64,000 bases of DNA from the NCBI GenBank assembly GCA_026125665.1, contig JAHCKS010000012.1, positions 1 through 64,000 on the forward strand, read 5' to 3'. Origin of the DNA: Rubrivivax sp. (GTDB lineage Bacteria > Pseudomonadota > Gammaproteobacteria > Burkholderiales > Burkholderiaceae_C). Under the pieces are notes generated by a model. It made no database searches and was not told the DNA's origin. It saw only the letters and a program-made list of their open reading frames with translations. Shown in pieces: positions 44,654 to 55,524 of the stretch. The position numbers and the translations under genes are program-made. Within the stretch, counting starts at the first letter, position 1. Each line of letters starts with the position of its first letter.

Positions 44654-46141
44654 CTACTTCTGCAGGTCTCCGAGGCAGAGGTACTTCACCTCGACGTACT
44701 CGTCGATGCCCTGGCGTGCACCTTCGCGCCCGAGGCCGCTGTGCTTGACGCCGCCGAAGGGCACCTCGGCCGTGCTGATGAGGCCGGTGTTGATGCCGAC
44801 CATGCCGTACTCCAGCGCCTCGGCGACGCGGAAGATGCGGCCGACATCGCGGCTGTAGAAGTAGCTGGCGAGGCCGAATTCGGTGGCGTTGGCCAGCGCC
44901 ACCGCCTCGTCCTCGGTCTTGAAGCGGAACACCGGCGCCACCGGGCCGAAGGTCTCCTCGCGCGCGCAGAGCATGTCGCCGGTGACGTCGGCGAGCACGG
45001 TGGGCGTGTAGAAACGTTCGCCGATCCCCTGGGCACGCTGCCCGCCGACGACGACCCGCGCCCCCTTGGCCAGCGCGTCGGCGACGTGCCGCTCGACCTT
45101 GGCCACGGCGGCGTCCTCGATCAACGGCCCCTGCGTCACGCCGGTCTCGAAGCCGTTGCCCACCTTCAGGCCGGCGGTCTTCGCGGCCAGCTTCGCGACG
45201 AAGGCGTCGTAGACACCGTCCTGGACGTACAGCCGGTTCGCGCAGACGCAGGTCTGCCCGGCGTTGCGGTACTTGCTGACCATCGCGCCTTCGACGGCGC
45301 TGTCGAGGTCGGCGTCGTCGAAGACGATGAAGGGCGCGTTGCCGCCGAGCTCGAGGCTGAGCTTCTTGACCGTCGGCGCGCATTGCGCGGCGAGGATGCG
45401 GCCGACCTCGGTGCTGCCGGTGAACGACAGGTGGCGCACGGTGTCGCTGGCGCACAGCACCTTGCCGATGGCGATGCTGCCGGCGGCGTCGGCCGGCAGC
45501 ACGTTGAGCACGCCGGCGGGCATGCCGGCGCGCTGCGCCAGCTCCGCCACCGCCAGCGCCGACAGCGGCGTCTGCTCCGCCGGCTTGATCACCACCGGGC
45601 AGCCGGCCGCGATGGCCGGCGCCACCTTGCGCGTGATCATCGCGATGGGGAAGTTCCAAGGCGTGATCGCCGCGCACACGCCGATCGGCTGCCTGATCGC
45701 GAGGTAGCGCTTGTTGGGGTCGGTAGTGGGGATGGTCTCGCCGTAGACGCGCCGCGCTTCCTCGGCGAACCACTCGACGAAGCTCGCGCCGTACACCACC
45801 TCGCCCTTCGCCTCGGCCAGCGGCTTGCCCTGCTCGGCCGTCATGATGCGCGCCAGGTCGTCGGCATGCTGATGCATCAGCTGGAACCACCTCATCATGA
45901 CCGCCGCGCGTTCCTTCGCCGTGCGCCTGCGCCAGGCCGGCCAGGCCTTGTCGGCGGCGAGCACGGCGCGTTCGGCCTCGCCGGGGCCGAGGTTGGCCAC
46001 CTGTGCCAGCACCTGGCCGGTGGCCGGGTCGTGCACGTCGAAGCGGCCGCCGCCGGCCACCCATTCGCCGTTGACGAGCCCCTCGGTCTTCAGGAGGCTC
46101 GTGTCGGCCAGCGTCGAGAGGGGGGGGGTCTTCATGTCCAT
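44654..46141 (-). CDS. gabD: NAD(P)-dependent succinate-semialdehyde dehydrogenase
   Basis: About 495 residues, the usual length for GabD-type aldehyde dehydrogenases. ATG 46141 has AGGAG about ten bases upstream. Motifs are [45 protein letters not shown] (nucleotide binding), catalytic Glu in [16 protein letters not shown], catalytic Cys in [11 protein letters not shown] and the C-terminal [13 protein letters not shown]. It oxidises succinate semialdehyde to succinate; glutarate semialdehyde is another common substrate. It diverges from alaS over a 128-bp spacer and converges on the HpcH-type aldolase gene (31 bp). Confidence 0.92.
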   Translation of the reverse strand: MDMKTPPLSTLADTSLLKTEGLVNGEWVAGGGRFDVHDPATGQVLAQVANLGPGEAERAVLAADKAWPAWRRRTAKERAAVMMRWFQLMHQHADDLARIMTAEQGKPLAEAKGEVVYGASFVEWFAEEARRVYGETIPTTDPNKRYLAIRQPIGVCAAITPWNFPIAMITRKVAPAIAAGCPVVIKPAEQTPLSALAVAELAQRAGMPAGVLNVLPADAAGSIAIGKVLCASDTVRHLSFTGSTEVGRILAAQCAPTVKKLSLELGGNAPFIVFDDADLDSAVEGAMVSKYRNAGQTCVCANRLYVQDGVYDAFVAKLAAKTAGLKVGNGFETGVTQGPLIEDAAVAKVERHVADALAKGARVVVGGQRAQGIGERFYTPTVLADVTGDMLCAREETFGPVAPVFRFKTEDEAVALANATEFGLASYFYSRDVGRIFRVAEALEYGMVGINTGLISTAEVPFGGVKHSGLGREGARQGIDEYVEVKYLCLGDLQK

Positions 46142-46212
46142 CGCGTGCGTCTCCTGCGGTCTCCTGGAACTGCGGCGCACGATACACAGGAGCCGGCGGG
46201 CCTGTGAACCCC

Positions 46213-46223
46213 GCTGCGATAAT
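46213..46223 (+). promoter_or_regulatory. Possible -10 region for alaS
   Basis: GCTGCGATAAT contains GATAAT (46218-46223) about 47 bp before the alaS start, the only AT-rich hexamer in the divergent spacer. No good -35 hexamer is visible at 16-18 bp. Confidence 0.3.
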
Positions 46224-46269
46224 TCGCGGTTCACGCCGAGGCCAGACCGCGCCTGAGCGAAAGCCACCG

Positions 46270-48921
46270 ATGAAACTCGCCGACATCCGCTCCACGTTCC
46301 TGAAGTTCTTCGAGGGCAAGGGCCACGCCGTCGTGGCCAGCTCGCCCGTGGTGCCCGGCGACGACCCGACGCTGCTGTTCACCAACGCCGGGATGAACCA
46401 GTTCAAGGACGTCTTCCTCGGCTTCGACAAGCGGCCGTACTCGCGCGCGGCCACCAGCCAGAAGTGCATCCGTGCCGGCGGCAAGCACAACGACCTCGAG
46501 AACGTGGGCTACACGGCGCGCCACCACACGTTCTTCGAGATGCTCGGCAACTTCAGCTTCGGCGACTACTTCAAGCGCGACGCGCTGGTGTACGCGTGGG
46601 AGCTGCTCACCGTGCACTTCAAGCTGCCGAAGGACAAGCTCTGGGCCACCGTCTACGCCGAGGACGACGAGGCCTACGCCATCTGGAAGGACGTGATCGG
46701 GCTGCCACCCGAGCGCATCGTGCGCATCGGCGACAACAAGGGCGCGCGCTACATGTCCGACAACTTCTGGATGATGGGCGACACCGGTCCGTGCGGCCCG
46801 TGCAGCGAGATCTTCTACGACCACGGGCCCGAGGTGGCGGGCGGCCCGCCGGGTTCGCCGGAGGCCGACGGCGACCGGTACATCGAGATCTGGAACAACG
46901 TCTTCATGCAGTTCAACCGCACCGAAGACGGCGTGATGCACCCGCTGCCGAAGCCCAGCGTGGACACCGGCATGGGCCTGGAGCGGCTGGCGGCGGTGCT
47001 GCAGCACGTGCACAGCAACTACGAGATCGACCTCTTCGTGCGCCTGCTGGCCGCGGCGAAGAACGCGGTGGAGCACGCGGGGGCGAAGAACGTCGATTTG
47101 GACTCACCCTCGCTGAAGGTGATCGCCGACCACATCCGCGCCACCGCGTTCACCATCACCGACGGCGTGATCCCGGGCAACGAGGGCCGCGGTTACGTGC
47201 TCAGGCGCATCACGCGCCGCGCCATCCGGCACGGCTACAAGCTCGGCGCGAGGAAACCTTTCTTCCACACGCTGGTGATGCCGCTCGCGGCCGAGATGGG
47301 CGAGGCCTACCCCGAGCTCGCCCGCGAAGCGGCGCGCACGACCGACGTGCTGAAGCAGGAGGAAGAGCGCTTCTTCCAGACGATCGCCAACGGCATGGAG
47401 ATCCTGGAGGCCGCGCTCGTCACGGGCGCCAAGACGATCGACGGCGAAACCGCCTTCAAGCTGCACGACACCTTCGGCTTCCCGCTCGACCTGACGGCCG
47501 ACGTCTGCCGCGAGCGTGGCGTCACGGTGGACGAAGCGGGCTTCAACGCCGCGATGGCGCGGCAGCGCGAGCAGGCACGCGCCAGCGCGAAGTTCAAGAT
47601 GGCCGCGGGGCTCGCCTACACCGGCGCCGACACGGCCTTCCACGGTTACGAGCATCTCGTCTGCGAACACAGCAAGGTGCTGGCGATCTACGTCGACGGC
47701 ACGCCGGTGGCGAAAGCCAAGGCCGGCGACGACGTCGTCATCGTGCTCGACCACACGCCGTTCTATGCCGAGAGCGGCGGCCAGGTCGGCGACACCGGCG
47801 AGCTGCGCAACCAGCGCGCGCGCGTGCTCGTCGAGGACACGGTGAAGGTGCAGGCGGCTGTGCACGGCCACCAGGGCCGCATCGTCGAAGGCGAAGTCGA
47901 GGTCGGCGACGGCGTCGTCGCGCGGGTGGACGCAGAGCAGCGCACGAAGACGATGCGCAACCACAGCGTCACGCACCTGATGCACAAGGCCCTGCGCGAG
48001 GTGCTCGGTGCCCACGTGCAGCAGAAGGGCAGCCTCGTCAACGCCGAGCACACGCGCTTCGACTTCAGCCATCACGCGCCGGTGACGGACGCGCAGATCG
48101 CGAAGATCGAGGCGCTCGTCAACGCCGAGATCCTGGCCAACGCCGCGACGCTGGCGCGCGTGGTGCCGATGGACGAGGCGCAGAAGCTCGGCGCGGTCAT
48201 GCTCTTCGGCGAAAAGTACGGCGACACCGTGCGCGTGCTCGACATCGGCACCAGCCGGGAACTGTGCGGCGGCACGCACGTGCAGCGCACCGGCGACATC
48301 GGCTTGTTCAAGATCGTCTCCGAAGGCGGCATCGCCGCCGGCATCCGCCGCGTCGAGGCGATCACCGGCGACAACGCGCTGGCCTACCTGCAACAGCTCG
48401 AAGGCACCGTGGCCGGCGTCGCCGGCGCGCTGAAGGTCACGCCGGCCGAGGTGGGCGGGCGCGTGGCCGCAGTGCTGGAGCAGGTGCGCGCACTCGAGAA
48501 GGAAGTGGCGGCGCTGAAGGGCAGGCTCGCCAGCGCGCAGGGCGACGAGCTCGTCGCGCAGGCGGTGGACGTGAACGGCATCAAGGTGCTTGCGGCGACG
48601 TTGAACGGCGCCGACGCAAAGACGCTGCGCGAGACGATCGACCAGCTGAAGAACAAGCTGAAGAGCGCGGCCATCGTGCTGGCGGCGGTCGATCCGGCGG
48701 ACAAGGGCGGCAAGGTGCAGCTGGCCGCCGGCGTCACCGCCGACGTGCTCGGCAATCCGGCCGCCAGGGTGAAGGCCGGCGAGCTCGTCAACTTCGTCGC
48801 GCAGCAGGTGGGCGGCAAGGGCGGCGGCAAGCCCGACCTGGCGATGGCGGGCGGCACCGACGCCACCGCGCTGCCGAAGGCGCTGGCGAGCGTGAAGGGC
48901 TACGTCGCCGAGCGCGTCTGA
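46270..48921 (+). CDS. alaS: Alanyl-tRNA synthetase
   Basis: About 883 residues, full length for bacterial AlaRS. Order of parts: class II catalytic core (about 1-250) with [29 protein letters not shown] and [14 protein letters not shown]; tRNA-recognition domain (about 250-450); then the editing domain with the HxxxH zinc motif in [12 protein letters not shown] and the second pair in CGGTHV; and the C-terminal coiled-coil/DHHA1-like C-Ala domain ending [22 protein letters not shown] 46270 begins [19 protein letters not shown], the usual start. Every expected motif is intact. It diverges from gabD. Confidence 0.98.
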   Translation: MKLADIRSTFLKFFEGKGHAVVASSPVVPGDDPTLLFTNAGMNQFKDVFLGFDKRPYSRAATSQKCIRAGGKHNDLENVGYTARHHTFFEMLGNFSFGDYFKRDALVYAWELLTVHFKLPKDKLWATVYAEDDEAYAIWKDVIGLPPERIVRIGDNKGARYMSDNFWMMGDTGPCGPCSEIFYDHGPEVAGGPPGSPEADGDRYIEIWNNVFMQFNRTEDGVMHPLPKPSVDTGMGLERLAAVLQHVHSNYEIDLFVRLLAAAKNAVEHAGAKNVDLDSPSLKVIADHIRATAFTITDGVIPGNEGRGYVLRRITRRAIRHGYKLGARKPFFHTLVMPLAAEMGEAYPELAREAARTTDVLKQEEERFFQTIANGMEILEAALVTGAKTIDGETAFKLHDTFGFPLDLTADVCRERGVTVDEAGFNAAMARQREQARASAKFKMAAGLAYTGADTAFHGYEHLVCEHSKVLAIYVDGTPVAKAKAGDDVVIVLDHTPFYAESGGQVGDTGELRNQRARVLVEDTVKVQAAVHGHQGRIVEGEVEVGDGVVARVDAEQRTKTMRNHSVTHLMHKALREVLGAHVQQKGSLVNAEHTRFDFSHHAPVTDAQIAKIEALVNAEILANAATLARVVPMDEAQKLGAVMLFGEKYGDTVRVLDIGTSRELCGGTHVQRTGDIGLFKIVSEGGIAAGIRRVEAITGDNALAYLQQLEGTVAGVAGALKVTPAEVGGRVAAVLEQVRALEKEVAALKGRLASAQGDELVAQAVDVNGIKVLAATLNGADAKTLRETIDQLKNKLKSAAIVLAAVDPADKGGKVQLAAGVTADVLGNPAARVKAGELVNFVAQQVGGKGGGKPDLAMAGGTDATALPKALASVKGYVAERV

Positions 48922-49018
48922 CGGGGCCTCCTCGGACGCGCTCGCCGCGTCGCGCGCGGCAGTCGCTCGCGGGTGTCGGCGGGCGCTGACGGGCCTCGCG
49001 CGCCGCCATCGCGCCGCG

Positions 49019-50560
49019 TCAATCGGCGGCAGGCTCGAAGCGCTGCTCGATCAGGTCGACGTCGTCGAAGTGCCGCCGGCCGACGAAGGCGGTGGCATGG
49101 TGGCCCCATTGCCGCATCGCGCCGGCGCTGGCGATGCCCATCGGCCAGAAGAAGAAGCGCTCGCCGCGTTCGCTGCCGGCCACCAGGCCATCGGGCCCGT
49201 ACAGGCTGCGCCGCCCGCCCGGCGCGGCCAGCGAGCGCAGGGTGTCTTCGACCTGCAGGCCGTAGGTGCCGTCGGCCGCGGTGCTGTCGGCGGCCTCGCC
49301 CGCCGCGCCGCGCGGCAGCGCGCCCAGGCCCGTCACGTAGTGCGTGGCCGAAGCGAGGCGCACCACCAGCCGGTGCGTCTGCGGCAGCGGCGGCAGCGGC
49401 GCGGGTGCGAACAGCCACTCCTCGCCCTGCGGCGCATCGGCGCGCGCCCGCAGCGCCGCCGAGGGGAAGAACAGGTGGTAGCAGCCGCAGGCGTGGATCG
49501 TGTCCATCAGCAGCGGCCGGCCGTGTTCGTCCAGCGTCAACCGCACGATCACGCCGTCCAGCGTGCCCGCCAGCAGGTCGGTGCTCGAGCGCGCCGGCCG
49601 CTCGGGGAACCACACCGTGTAGACGAGCTGCAGCAGCCAGCGGCCCTGCCATCGCGTGTGCGCAAGGCGCTGGTAGACGACGGGCGCACCCGTGTTCACG
49701 CGCGGCAGGCCGTCGGGGCCCCAGGCGGGCGCCCCGAACCGGTCGAAATCGCCGCGCACCTCCACCTCGAACACCGGTGCATGCCAGGCGAGCAGCCGCG
49801 CGGCCTCGGCCTCGCCGGGTTGCGGCAGCCCCAGGGTGTCCTGCGGCGCGGGCCAGCGTGGCGATGCGCCGGCCGTGGCAACGCCCGGGACGAAGCGCTG
49901 CAGCTCGGGGCGCTCGGCCGCCCAGCGCGCCATCGCGGCCCGCTGCTCGTCCTGCCAGCCCTGGACGCCGGCGAAGAAGGGCCAGCGCAGCAGTGGATAC
50001 AGCCCCAGCGCGCGGCTCGCGGCGCTGTACCGCGCCGGCACGGTGGCGCGTTCGAACAGGGCATCGCGCAGCTCTGGCCCCGCAGGCGTTGCCGCCCCGG
50101 CGTCGCGGGCCAGCACCCGCCGCACGACCTGCCGTCGGCATTCGTCGGCGCGTGCGACAGCCTGCTCGCGCGTCGCCGCCGGCCCGCTGGCGAAGGTCGC
50201 GTCCGGCAGGTTGCCGATCTCTGCGTGGCGCGCCGCGCGATCCAGCGCCGCGGCGCGGGTGAGCCAGGCGGCGAGGGCGGCTTCGTCCGCGTTCGCGGCC
50301 GCGCGCAGCGCCTCGCCGACGCGGTCCACGCGCAGCCCGGGAAAGCCGTCGATGCGCTCGGCCTCCACATCGGCCACGCCGGCCGCGGCCACGGCCGCGT
50401 CGAGTTGCGCCGTCCAGGCATGGCAGCCGGCATCGTCGCGCAGCAGCGGCGGCAGGCCCGGCGGCGTGGTGCAGGCCGCGGCGGCCGCCGCGAGCAGGCC
50501 GCAGGCGAGCCGCAACGTGACCCGTTGCAGGGTGCGCGGGTGCGGTCGGTCGCCGGGCAT
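49019..50560 (-). CDS. Uncharacterised lipoprotein
   Basis: About 513 residues of no recognised family. The N-terminus (LACGLLAAAAAACTTPPG) is a lipoprotein signal with lipobox AAAC. Distinct conserved-looking segments are PARYSAASRALGLYPLLRWP, APVFEVEVRGDFDRFG, VYQRLAHTRWQGRWLLQLVY, LDGVIVRLTLDEHGRPLLMD, HACGCYHLFFP and FFFWPMGIASAGAMRQWGHH. The Cys-Gly-Cys-His cluster (ACGCYH) could bind metal. ATG 50560 is the closest start to the signal; the frame stays open upstream. It ends 97 bp from the alaS stop (convergent) and diverges from the Ser/Thr kinase gene. Confidence 0.75.
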   Translation of the reverse strand: MPGDRPHPRTLQRVTLRLACGLLAAAAAACTTPPGLPPLLRDDAGCHAWTAQLDAAVAAAGVADVEAERIDGFPGLRVDRVGEALRAAANADEAALAAWLTRAAALDRAARHAEIGNLPDATFASGPAATREQAVARADECRRQVVRRVLARDAGAATPAGPELRDALFERATVPARYSAASRALGLYPLLRWPFFAGVQGWQDEQRAAMARWAAERPELQRFVPGVATAGASPRWPAPQDTLGLPQPGEAEAARLLAWHAPVFEVEVRGDFDRFGAPAWGPDGLPRVNTGAPVVYQRLAHTRWQGRWLLQLVYTVWFPERPARSSTDLLAGTLDGVIVRLTLDEHGRPLLMDTIHACGCYHLFFPSAALRARADAPQGEEWLFAPAPLPPLPQTHRLVVRLASATHYVTGLGALPRGAAGEAADSTAADGTYGLQVEDTLRSLAAPGGRRSLYGPDGLVAGSERGERFFFWPMGIASAGAMRQWGHHATAFVGRRHFDDVDLIEQRFEPAAD

Positions 50561-50650
50561 GCCGTGGCGGGAGCGTCGGGCGAAGAGCGGCACGGCGCCG
50601 CAGTATGCGGCGCCCGCGGGAGACCGCGCCGGCGCCCCGCCGGGCAGGGG

Positions 50651-50679
50651 TTGACAGCGCCACGCCGCCACCGAACCAT
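50651..50679 (+). promoter_or_regulatory. Likely sigma-70 promoter of the Ser/Thr kinase gene
   Basis: A consensus TTGACA at 50651-50656 is followed after 17 bp by AACCAT (50674-50679; three of six consensus bases). The element lies 47 bp before the kinase ATG within the divergent spacer. Confidence 0.45.
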
Positions 50680-50726
50680 CGCCCGGCCGTGCCACCCTCG
50701 TCACAGCGCGGCGAACGGCAGGGACC

Positions 50727-51632
<906 letters not shown>

Positions 51633-51671
51633 GCTGCCGGCGCGAGGCGCCCGGGGTACGCGGCCAGCGAT

Positions 51672-52340
51672 CTATCGCCGGCGTGAACGCCAGGCGACGC
51701 CCAGCCCCAGGGCCAGCAGCCAGAGGCTGGACGGCTCTGGGATCGTACCGGGTGAGGGTGGTCGCAACTCGGCCACCGGCGGCGGGCCGATGCCGGTCAC
51801 TTCGTCGACGGGGATCGCGGGGCCGGTTGCCGGGACCGGCGGGCCTTGCGGCAGCTCCAGCGTGAAGGTGACCTCAGGCTCCGGCGCTTCGAGCCCCGAC
51901 GTCAGCGGCATCGGCTCCGGGGCCGGTGATGTGGGCCGGGGAGCAAGTTGCGCAGGGTCAGGCTGCTGCTCGTGCGTCTGCGGCTCTGGCGCGCGCGGTA
52001 CCAACGGCGGGGGCGGCGCAGGAGGCGCAGCGTTCGATGGCGAGGCCGCACTGCCCGGGGCGCCTGGAACCTGCGGCGTAGCGTCGGCTGTCGAGGCCGC
52101 TGGTGCGTTGCCCGGGCAAGACGCTTCGCGGGACCAGGTCAAGTCGAAGCGGATCCCGCCGCGGCTGCGGACTTCTTCCAACTCGAGGCACTGGCCGGCG
52201 ACCGACAAGGCGGGTCGGCCCGATCCGGCGGCTGCGCCCCAGGGCGACATCGGCAGGGCGCCGGCCTGTGCCGCGTGTACGCTCCACAACACGGCGGCGA
52301 GGGCTGTGCGGCGGAATGCGCCGTTGGCAGCCTGAGACAT
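51672..52340 (-). CDS. PEP-CTERM sorting-domain protein
   Basis: About 222 residues. ATG 52340 has GGGAG eight bases upstream. A signal peptide (TALAAVLWSVHAAQAGA) is followed by a short region with two cysteines (VAGQCLELEEV, REASCPGN), then a long proline/alanine-rich stretch (about 80-195). The C-terminus is a textbook PEP-CTERM signal: IPEPSSLWLLALGLGVAWR followed by SRRR. Such proteins are cleaved by an exosortase and delivered to the cell surface, typically in EPS-forming bacteria. No exosortase gene is in this window. The two cysteines and stalk-like proline region suggest a small surface domain on a stalk; function unknown. Confidence 0.88.
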   Translation of the reverse strand: MSQAANGAFRRTALAAVLWSVHAAQAGALPMSPWGAAAGSGRPALSVAGQCLELEEVRSRGGIRFDLTWSREASCPGNAPAASTADATPQVPGAPGSAASPSNAAPPAPPPPLVPRAPEPQTHEQQPDPAQLAPRPTSPAPEPMPLTSGLEAPEPEVTFTLELPQGPPVPATGPAIPVDEVTGIGPPPVAELRPPSPGTIPEPSSLWLLALGLGVAWRSRRR

Positions 52341-52537
52341 CCTTCACTCCCTTTGCGGTGCATCCCAACTCGCACCGTCATGAAGGAGTTTGCCGATGTC
52401 GGCCTCGAAGCGGCATCACGCAACAGGGTGGCCGTGGCGCCCGCGCCGTGAACGTTCTCACCTTGTGCAGGCACGCTCCCCGCGGATACGGGGCAGCCAA
52501 TCGGTGGGACGCGAAGCCGTCGCGCCGCGCGCGCCGG

Positions 52538-53467
52538 TCACGGCATGCCGCGCTCGCTCTTCTGCGCTTCGCTCAGGCCTTCGATCAGCGCGATGTCGGC
52601 CTGCGCCGCGTTCCAGCGCATCTCGCGCCACGGACGGTGAGCGGCCGAGTCGTACCAGGTGCGGAACGCCGCCGTCGAGGGCCAGCGCTGCAGCACCACG
52701 CGCCGCGGTTCCCACGGGCCCTCGATGACCTCGAAGTGCCCGTCGGCCGCGAGGATCGCCCCGCCGGCGGCGCGCAGGCCCGGCACATGGCCCTCGGCGT
52801 AACGCGCAAACGTGGCGGCATCGCGCACCGCCACATCGGCGACGACGAAGCCCGGCGGCTGCGTTGCCGCCGGCGCCGAGGCCGCGATCCCCTGCACCAG
52901 CACCATCTCGGTGGCGGCCGCGCGCTGGCGGATCAGCCGCCACGGCGCATAGGCCGAGCTCTCGTACCAGTGGAAGAACACCTCGGCGCCGGGCCACTGG
53001 TGGACGATCATGCGGCGCAGCGGCCAGTCGCCCTCCACCGGTTGCGGCAGCGCGCCGGCGGCGAGGAAGCGACCGCCAAAGGCGCCGATCGTCGGCAGGT
53101 GGCCGGCGAGGTAGTCGCCGAACGCACGCGCGTCGCGGATCTCCACGCGCACGAGCGAGTAGACAGGCCGGTCGGTCCAGCGCCGAGGCGGCGGCGGTGC
53201 CGGCGATGCCGGCACGGGCGACGTGACCGCCCCGGGGGCACCGGGCGGCGGCGACGGGCTCGCGGGCGGTGCGGGCACCGGTCCGGCCGTCGGTGCCGGG
53301 GCGGGCTCCGGCGGCAGCGCCGGTAGCGGCGCCGGCGGCACGGCCGGCACGGGTGTCGGAGGCGGGGCCGGTGGCAGGGGCGCGGGCGCCGGGCCCGGCG
53401 ACGCGCAAGCCGACAGCAGGGCAGGCAGGCCGATCACGAACCGGCGGCGATCCTCGAACGGAACCAA
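52538..53467 (-). CDS. Lipoprotein with two DUF1330 domains
   Basis: About 309 residues. The best start is TTG 53467, preceded by GGGAGAG and directly followed by a Tat-like signal (FEDRRRFVIGLPALLSACAS) with lipobox LSAC at Cys21. An ATG at 53551 would give a poor signal. Residues about 25-100 are a proline/alanine linker. Two DUF1330-type ferredoxin-like domains follow (about 105-195 and 205-305): YSLVRVEIRDARAFGDYLAG and VVADVAVRDAATFARYAEGH begin them, and VFFHWYESSAYAPWRLIRQ and AFRTWYDSAAHRPWREMRW end them. DUF1330 proteins are usually single, small and cytosolic, so the duplicated exported form is unusual. Role unknown. Confidence 0.8.
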   Translation of the reverse strand: MVPFEDRRRFVIGLPALLSACASPGPAPAPLPPAPPPTPVPAVPPAPLPALPPEPAPAPTAGPVPAPPASPSPPPGAPGAVTSPVPASPAPPPPRRWTDRPVYSLVRVEIRDARAFGDYLAGHLPTIGAFGGRFLAAGALPQPVEGDWPLRRMIVHQWPGAEVFFHWYESSAYAPWRLIRQRAAATEMVLVQGIAASAPAATQPPGFVVADVAVRDAATFARYAEGHVPGLRAAGGAILAADGHFEVIEGPWEPRRVVLQRWPSTAAFRTWYDSAAHRPWREMRWNAAQADIALIEGLSEAQKSERGMP

Positions 53468-53833
53468 GGCCTCTCCCGTGGGTGACGTGGCGCTGCGCGC
53501 GGTGAGGGACCCTGCCAGCGACGTGCGCTGCGGGGTCGGACAGCGGGGCATCGTAGCGCGCCGCGGCTGCCGCCCGACCGGGCTGCACACCCGACCTCCC
53601 GCTCACCGAAGGCCGCACGAGCTGCGGCAAGGGCGTGAGGGAGGACTTCGCGACCAACCGTCGCCTTCGGCCCGACGCCAGGCTGGCCGAGGCGAGCTGC
53701 CGCGCCGTCGTCGCCACGATGGGCGGCGGCAAGCTGCCCGACCCCTTTCGAAACACCGCGGACGCGGGCGGTTCGGGTGGCGGAAGAAGTGGCCGAAGGG
53801 GCTGTCGCGCGAGGCGCTCGGCGCGCTGCGTGC
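53468..53833. other. Gap without a supported gene (366 bp)
   Basis: Between the DUF1330 lipoprotein start and the ThiS/MoaD-like gene stop I see no gene I can support. A plus-strand frame at 53635-53847 beginning MREDFATNRRLRPDARLAEA has no recognisable features and ends in arginine-rich sequence. The stretch is less strictly G/C-biased at third positions than neighbouring genes, as for non-coding or decayed DNA. Confidence 0.45.
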
Positions 53834-54091
53834 TCAACCGCCGCTGAGTGCCAGCACCACCGCCACGTCGTCGTCGGGCCGCAGCGCATGCGCGAGGTCG
53901 CGTACGCCCAGGCCGTTGACGAAGACGCGCATGTTCGGCCGCAGCAGGCCCCGCTCGTCGACGACGCGGAAGCGCAGCCCCGGGTAGCGCCGGTCGAGGT
54001 CGGCGAACAGCTCCGCGAGCGTGCCGCCGGCCGCCTCGACCCGCGCCTCGTGCGTGTACGAGTGCAGCGCCGCGGGGATCAGCACCTTCAT
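53834..54091 (-). CDS. MoaD/ThiS-family sulfur-carrier-like protein
   Basis: 85 residues with the ubiquitin-like beta-grasp pattern: MKVLIPAALHSYTHEARVEA, GTLAELFADLDRRYPGLRF, NMRVFVNGLGVRDL and the C-terminal DDDVAVVLALSGG. The terminal Gly-Gly is the adenylation/thiocarboxylation site of this family. ATG 54091 has AGGGA nine bases upstream. It sits 34 bp downstream of the BNR-repeat gene on the same strand, so the two are probably co-transcribed. No MoeB/ThiF-type activating enzyme is nearby, so it is unlikely to be a dedicated MoaD for molybdopterin; the sulfur acceptor is unknown. Confidence 0.88.
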   Translation of the reverse strand: MKVLIPAALHSYTHEARVEAAGGTLAELFADLDRRYPGLRFRVVDERGLLRPNMRVFVNGLGVRDLAHALRPDDDVAVVLALSGG

Positions 54092-54125
54092 CGGTGCGGT
54101 CCCTGCCAGATCACCCGGCGCGTGT

Positions 54126-55370
54126 TCAAGCGCACGCTGCCACCTCCACCGCGTAGATCTCCGGCAGGTGCCGCGCCAGCAGCGACCAGCGTGCGCCTTC
54201 GTCGCGCCCGATCCACAGCTCGCCGCTCGTCGTGCCGAGATAAAGCGCCGGCACCGGCTGCGTGTCCACCGTCATCGCCTGCCGCTTCACGGTCCACCAG
54301 GCCTGGCTCTCGGGCAGCCCCTGGTCGAGCCGGTGCCAGGTGCGCCCGCCGTTGCGCGTGACGTAGGCCGCCGGCCGCCCCTCGGGGCTGGTGCGCGGCC
54401 AGACGGTGTCGGCGTTCATCGGAAAGACCCACGCCGTGTCGGCGTCGCGCGGGTGCACCACCATCGGGAAGCCGGCGTCGCCCGTGCGCCTGGGCATCCT
54501 GCGGCCGATGCGCTGCCAGGTGTCGGCGGAGGCACCGCCGGTATCTGCCGACCGGTCGAGCCGGTAGATGCCGCAGTGGTTCTGCTGGTACAGCCGGTCG
54601 GGGCGGCTCGGGCACAGGCGCACGCAATGCGGGTCGTGGAAGGTGACGGTGGCGGCATCGAAGCCTTCCACGACCTCCAGGCCACGGATCAGCGTGTGCC
54701 AGCTGCGGCCGGCGTCGCGAGACTCATGCACACCGCCGCCCGACATGCCGAAGTACAGATGCGCCGGGTCGCGCGGGTCGACGATCACCGAGTGCAGCTT
54801 CGGGCCGTCGGGCGTGCCGTCCTGCACCGTGCCCATCCACTCGCGGAACTGCGGGTCGTCGTTGACCGATGGCAGCGGCGTCCAGCTCGCGCCGCCATCC
54901 TCGGAGCGGAACAGGCCTTGCGGCGACGTGCCGGCGTACCAGGTGCCGCGTTCGCTGGTGTGGCCCGGCGTCAGCCAGAAGGTGTGGTCGACCGAGCGCG
55001 CGGGAAGGGCGGGCCGGCCGTCGGGCTGTCCGTTCGCCGCCGGCTGCGCGAAGGCCGGCGGCTGCCGCGCCTCCTTCCAGGTGCGGCCGAAGTCGGTGGA
55101 ACGGAAGATCGTGGGCCCCAGGTGGCCGGTCTTCGCCGCGGCCAGCAGCGTGCGGCCGTCGCGCGGGTCGAGCACCACGTGGCTCACGGTGTGGCCGAGG
55201 AAGTGCGGCCCGTCCATCCGCCAGGCCCGCCGCCGCCCGTCGCCGTGGAAGAGCCAGGCGCCCTTGCGCGTGGCGACGAGGACGACGAGCCGCGCGGGCG
55301 ACGCCGGCGCGCCGCGCGCGGCGGCCTTGCCGGGCGAGCGGGTGGGCTTGGACGCGGGCTTGGCGGGCAT
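54126..55370 (-). CDS. BNR/sialidase-like or VPS10-type beta-propeller protein
   Basis: About 414 residues. ATG 55370 has AAGGAG eight bases upstream. A basic, low-complexity head (about 25 residues) precedes VVLVATRKGAWLFHGDG, and Asp-box/BNR repeats follow: IFRSTDFGRTW, LFRSEDGGASW, VHESRDAGRSW, YVTRNGGRTWHRL. No signal peptide, so probably cytoplasmic. The family is commonly annotated as exo-alpha-sialidase, but the catalytic arginine triad of sialidases is not evident. It is paired with the ThiS/MoaD-like gene 34 bp downstream, a combination I recall from other genomes, suggesting a linked function of unknown kind. Confidence 0.85.
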   Translation of the reverse strand: MPAKPASKPTRSPGKAAARGAPASPARLVVLVATRKGAWLFHGDGRRRAWRMDGPHFLGHTVSHVVLDPRDGRTLLAAAKTGHLGPTIFRSTDFGRTWKEARQPPAFAQPAANGQPDGRPALPARSVDHTFWLTPGHTSERGTWYAGTSPQGLFRSEDGGASWTPLPSVNDDPQFREWMGTVQDGTPDGPKLHSVIVDPRDPAHLYFGMSGGGVHESRDAGRSWHTLIRGLEVVEGFDAATVTFHDPHCVRLCPSRPDRLYQQNHCGIYRLDRSADTGGASADTWQRIGRRMPRRTGDAGFPMVVHPRDADTAWVFPMNADTVWPRTSPEGRPAAYVTRNGGRTWHRLDQGLPESQAWWTVKRQAMTVDTQPVPALYLGTTSGELWIGRDEGARWSLLARHLPEIYAVEVAACA

Positions 55371-55524
55371 GAGGGGCTCCTTGGCGGTGCCTGAACGGGT
55401 GGGGGGTTGGATCGGCGCGGTGGGCGGCGTCGTCACTCCCACGACGATCGGGCGTGCGCGGTTTCGACAGGCGGCCAGCGCGGTGCCGGTTGGCCCGTCG
55501 CCCGGGTACCGCGCGCCGCGCCGG

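Noticed and set aside
53635..53847. 70-codon plus-strand frame in the 53468-53833 gap
   Set aside because: Ends in arginine-rich shadow sequence overlapping the ThiS/MoaD-like gene; no motif.
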